DNA of 6,445 bases from an uncultured Chloroflexota bacterium (GTDB taxonomy: Bacteria; Chloroflexota; Dehalococcoidia; UBA3495): assembly GCA_913052545.1 (NCBI GenBank), contig CAJXEF010000120.1, positions 1-6,445 on the forward strand, read 5' to 3'. Within the stretch, counting starts at the first letter, position 1. Each line of letters opens with the position of its first letter. Shown here in pieces: positions 5,246-6,445 of this stretch. The position numbers and the translations under genes were made by a program. The notes under the pieces are model-generated. The model was not told where the DNA came from and made no database searches. It saw nothing but the letters and a program-made list of their open reading frames with translations.

Positions 5246-6445
5246 TTATGAGAAGTTTGACCGTCGAGCTTCTAAGTTTGAGTGGACATCGATCAATACT
5301 GTTTTGCCTTCAGAGTTTAGCTGCTGTGCCCTGATTAAAGCAGGTGCAATTTCCTCTGGCTTCGTTACGGTTATTCCTACGGCTCCTAGGCCTTCGGCTA
5401 CTTTGGCGTAGTCCCCGGACATGTGGGTAGCGCCGTAAAGTTCGGCGGCTGTTGGATATCCTCCGGGATAGGTAGCCATTCCGCCGTTATTTAGCACTAC
5501 CGTAGTGATTGGGGCTTCGGCTCTCACTGAGGTTTCAATATCGAGCCCAGACATCCCAAAGGCCCCGTCTCCCATGAAGTTCAAGCAAAACTTATCGGGT
5601 CGGGCTAATTTGGCTCCTATCATAAGCGGTATGCCGTAGCCGAGGTGAGTGGTTTTCCCCCATCCAATGTAGCTGTGTGGTATGGTGGCTCGATAGAAGG
5701 GCATGATAGTGTCCCGGGGGGCACCAGCATCGTGGGTTACTATACTATTCTCCTTGTCTAAAGTCCTTTCTAATTCTCCGATAATTCTGTAGGTGTTAAT
5801 AGGCGTGTCATCGGAGTTAAGTAAATCTGTCCATTCTCCCATCCACGCGTCACGAATTTCGGCTATTTCCTCCGCGACTTTGCTTTGCCCTTTCTTTCCA
5901 TTAACTCCTGCTTGAGACTTAACCTCATCAATCATAGCTTGAAGGGTTAGTTTGGCGTCGCCCGGAAGTCCGACATCTACGGAGAAATCTTTATTAATGT
6001 CTTCTATACTCTCTACGTTATGAATGATCACTTTTCCATCGGGAATTGGTTGCCCATAGCCGGTTCGGGTCATGCTAGATCCGACTGCAAAAAGGACGTC
6101 TGATTCTTGGAGCCAACGCCGGGCTGGCAGGGATGTGGAACTACTTCCTGCTCCCAATGAAAGAGGGTGCCTTTCATCGAAAGATGATTTACCCGGCATC
6201 GTGGTGTATACAGGAATCTCTGTCAGCTCGGCGAACTCTTGAAGTTCGTTCGTTGCATCGGCAAATAAAACTCCCATTCCTGACCATATCACTGGTTTCT
6301 TTGCGTTTAACAATAACTTTACTGCGTCTTGGACATCCCCGGGTGCGGGCGACTGCGGGGACCGCTTGGGTGGCTGATAATTTAAGGAATCTTCAGGAAT
6401 TTCCATTGTACCTACATCAGCGGGAATCTCTACAATTACTGGGCC
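5246..6445 (-). CDS. Thiamine pyrophosphate-dependent enzyme (acetolactate synthase/oxalyl-CoA decarboxylase superfamily), 5'-truncated by window edge
   Basis: The frame is open from the right edge to TAA at 5246-5248, giving 399 residues. An internal ATG at 6406 is not the start: the 13 codons before it read GPVIVEIPADVGT, the conserved end of the N-terminal Pyr domain (GPV-x-x-EIP-x-DV), so roughly 150-170 residues lie beyond the window. In fragment numbering, the middle domain spans about 35-175 (KKPVIWSGMGV at 49-59, ESDVLFAVGSSM at 114-125). The C-terminal TPP domain spans about 215-390, with the cofactor motif GDG (292-294) and NN (319-320) at the usual spacing, in MGDGAFGMSGLDIET and TTVVLNNGGM. 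The GMSGLDIET stretch recalls oxalyl-CoA decarboxylase (GFSGxExET) rather than classical IlvB, but I cannot name the substrate; 2-keto acid decarboxylation or carboligation is the family chemistry. It is convergent with nadE, with a shared terminator. Confidence 0.92.
   Translation of the reverse strand, partial: GPVIVEIPADVGTMEIPEDSLNYQPPKRSPQSPAPGDVQDAVKLLLNAKKPVIWSGMGVLFADATNELQEFAELTEIPVYTTMPGKSSFDERHPLSLGAGSSSTSLPARRWLQESDVLFAVGSSMTRTGYGQPIPDGKVIIHNVESIEDINKDFSVDVGLPGDAKLTLQAMIDEVKSQAGVNGKKGQSKVAEEIAEIRDAWMGEWTDLLNSDDTPINTYRIIGELERTLDKENSIVTHDAGAPRDTIMPFYRATIPHSYIGWGKTTHLGYGIPLMIGAKLARPDKFCLNFMGDGAFGMSGLDIETSVRAEAPITTVVLNNGGMATYPGGYPTAAELYGATHMSGDYAKVAEGLGAVGITVTKPEEIAPALIRAQQLNSEGKTVLIDVHSNLEARRSNFS

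Noticed and set aside
5143..5411. Two short plus-strand frames crossing the terminator and the end of the TPP enzyme gene
   Set aside because: They read through the nadE end, the 18-bp palindrome and the antisense of a conserved TPP domain; no ribosome site or protein signature supports them.
1..6445. tRNA, rRNA, CRISPR, insertion sequence or phage module
   Set aside because: No cloverleaf, regular repeat-spacer pattern, transposase, integrase or terminal inverted repeats were seen, and the gaps between genes are all under 200 bases.

Overview
This 6,445-base window looks like a piece of a bacterial chromosome with moderate to low GC (about 40-48% in the stretches I counted by hand) and compact spacing. 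It holds six protein-coding genes. Four are complete; the first and last run off the window edges. The set comprises a fumarylacetoacetate-hydrolase-family protein, a carboxymuconolactone-decarboxylase-like protein, an OFA/monocarboxylate-type MFS transporter, a methyltransferase and a TPP enzyme. That mix would fit an uncultivated, organic-acid- or aromatic-degrading bacterium such as marine SAR202-type Chloroflexota. This is inference from gene content only and no marker here fixes the taxon.

Layout, left to right: (1) 2-715, + strand, FAH-family enzyme, 5' end cut off by the window. (2) 743-1120, - strand, small carboxymuconolactone-decarboxylase-like protein with higher GC than its neighbours. 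(3) 1268-1918, + strand, class I SAM methyltransferase with an atypical motif I. (4) 1954-3255, - strand, 12-helix MFS transporter. (5) 3450-5192, + strand, glutamine-hydrolysing NAD+ synthetase (nadE), the one confidently named housekeeping gene. (6) 5246-6445, - strand, TPP-dependent enzyme of the acetolactate synthase/oxalyl-CoA decarboxylase superfamily, 5' end cut off by the window.

The genes alternate strand strictly (+ - + - + -), so no two visible genes can share an operon in the same direction. There are three convergent gaps of 27, 35 and 53 bases and two divergent promoter regions of 147 and 194 bases. The 5191-5228 gap carries a textbook bidirectional terminator with 18-bp perfect arms. 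The 3256-3449 gap carries a perfect 7-bp inverted repeat overlapping a candidate promoter, plus a leader hairpin in front of the transporter. No RNA genes, CRISPR arrays, insertion sequences, origins or attachment sites were seen, and no gene-free stretch reaches 300 bases.

Functionally, genes 1, 2, 4 and 6 could serve uptake and breakdown of keto acids or aromatic ring-cleavage products, but the alternating strands give no operon support for a single pathway. I found no convincing new multi-gene system. The best leads are the methyltransferase with the altered SAM-binding loop and the regulatory elements ahead of the transporter.
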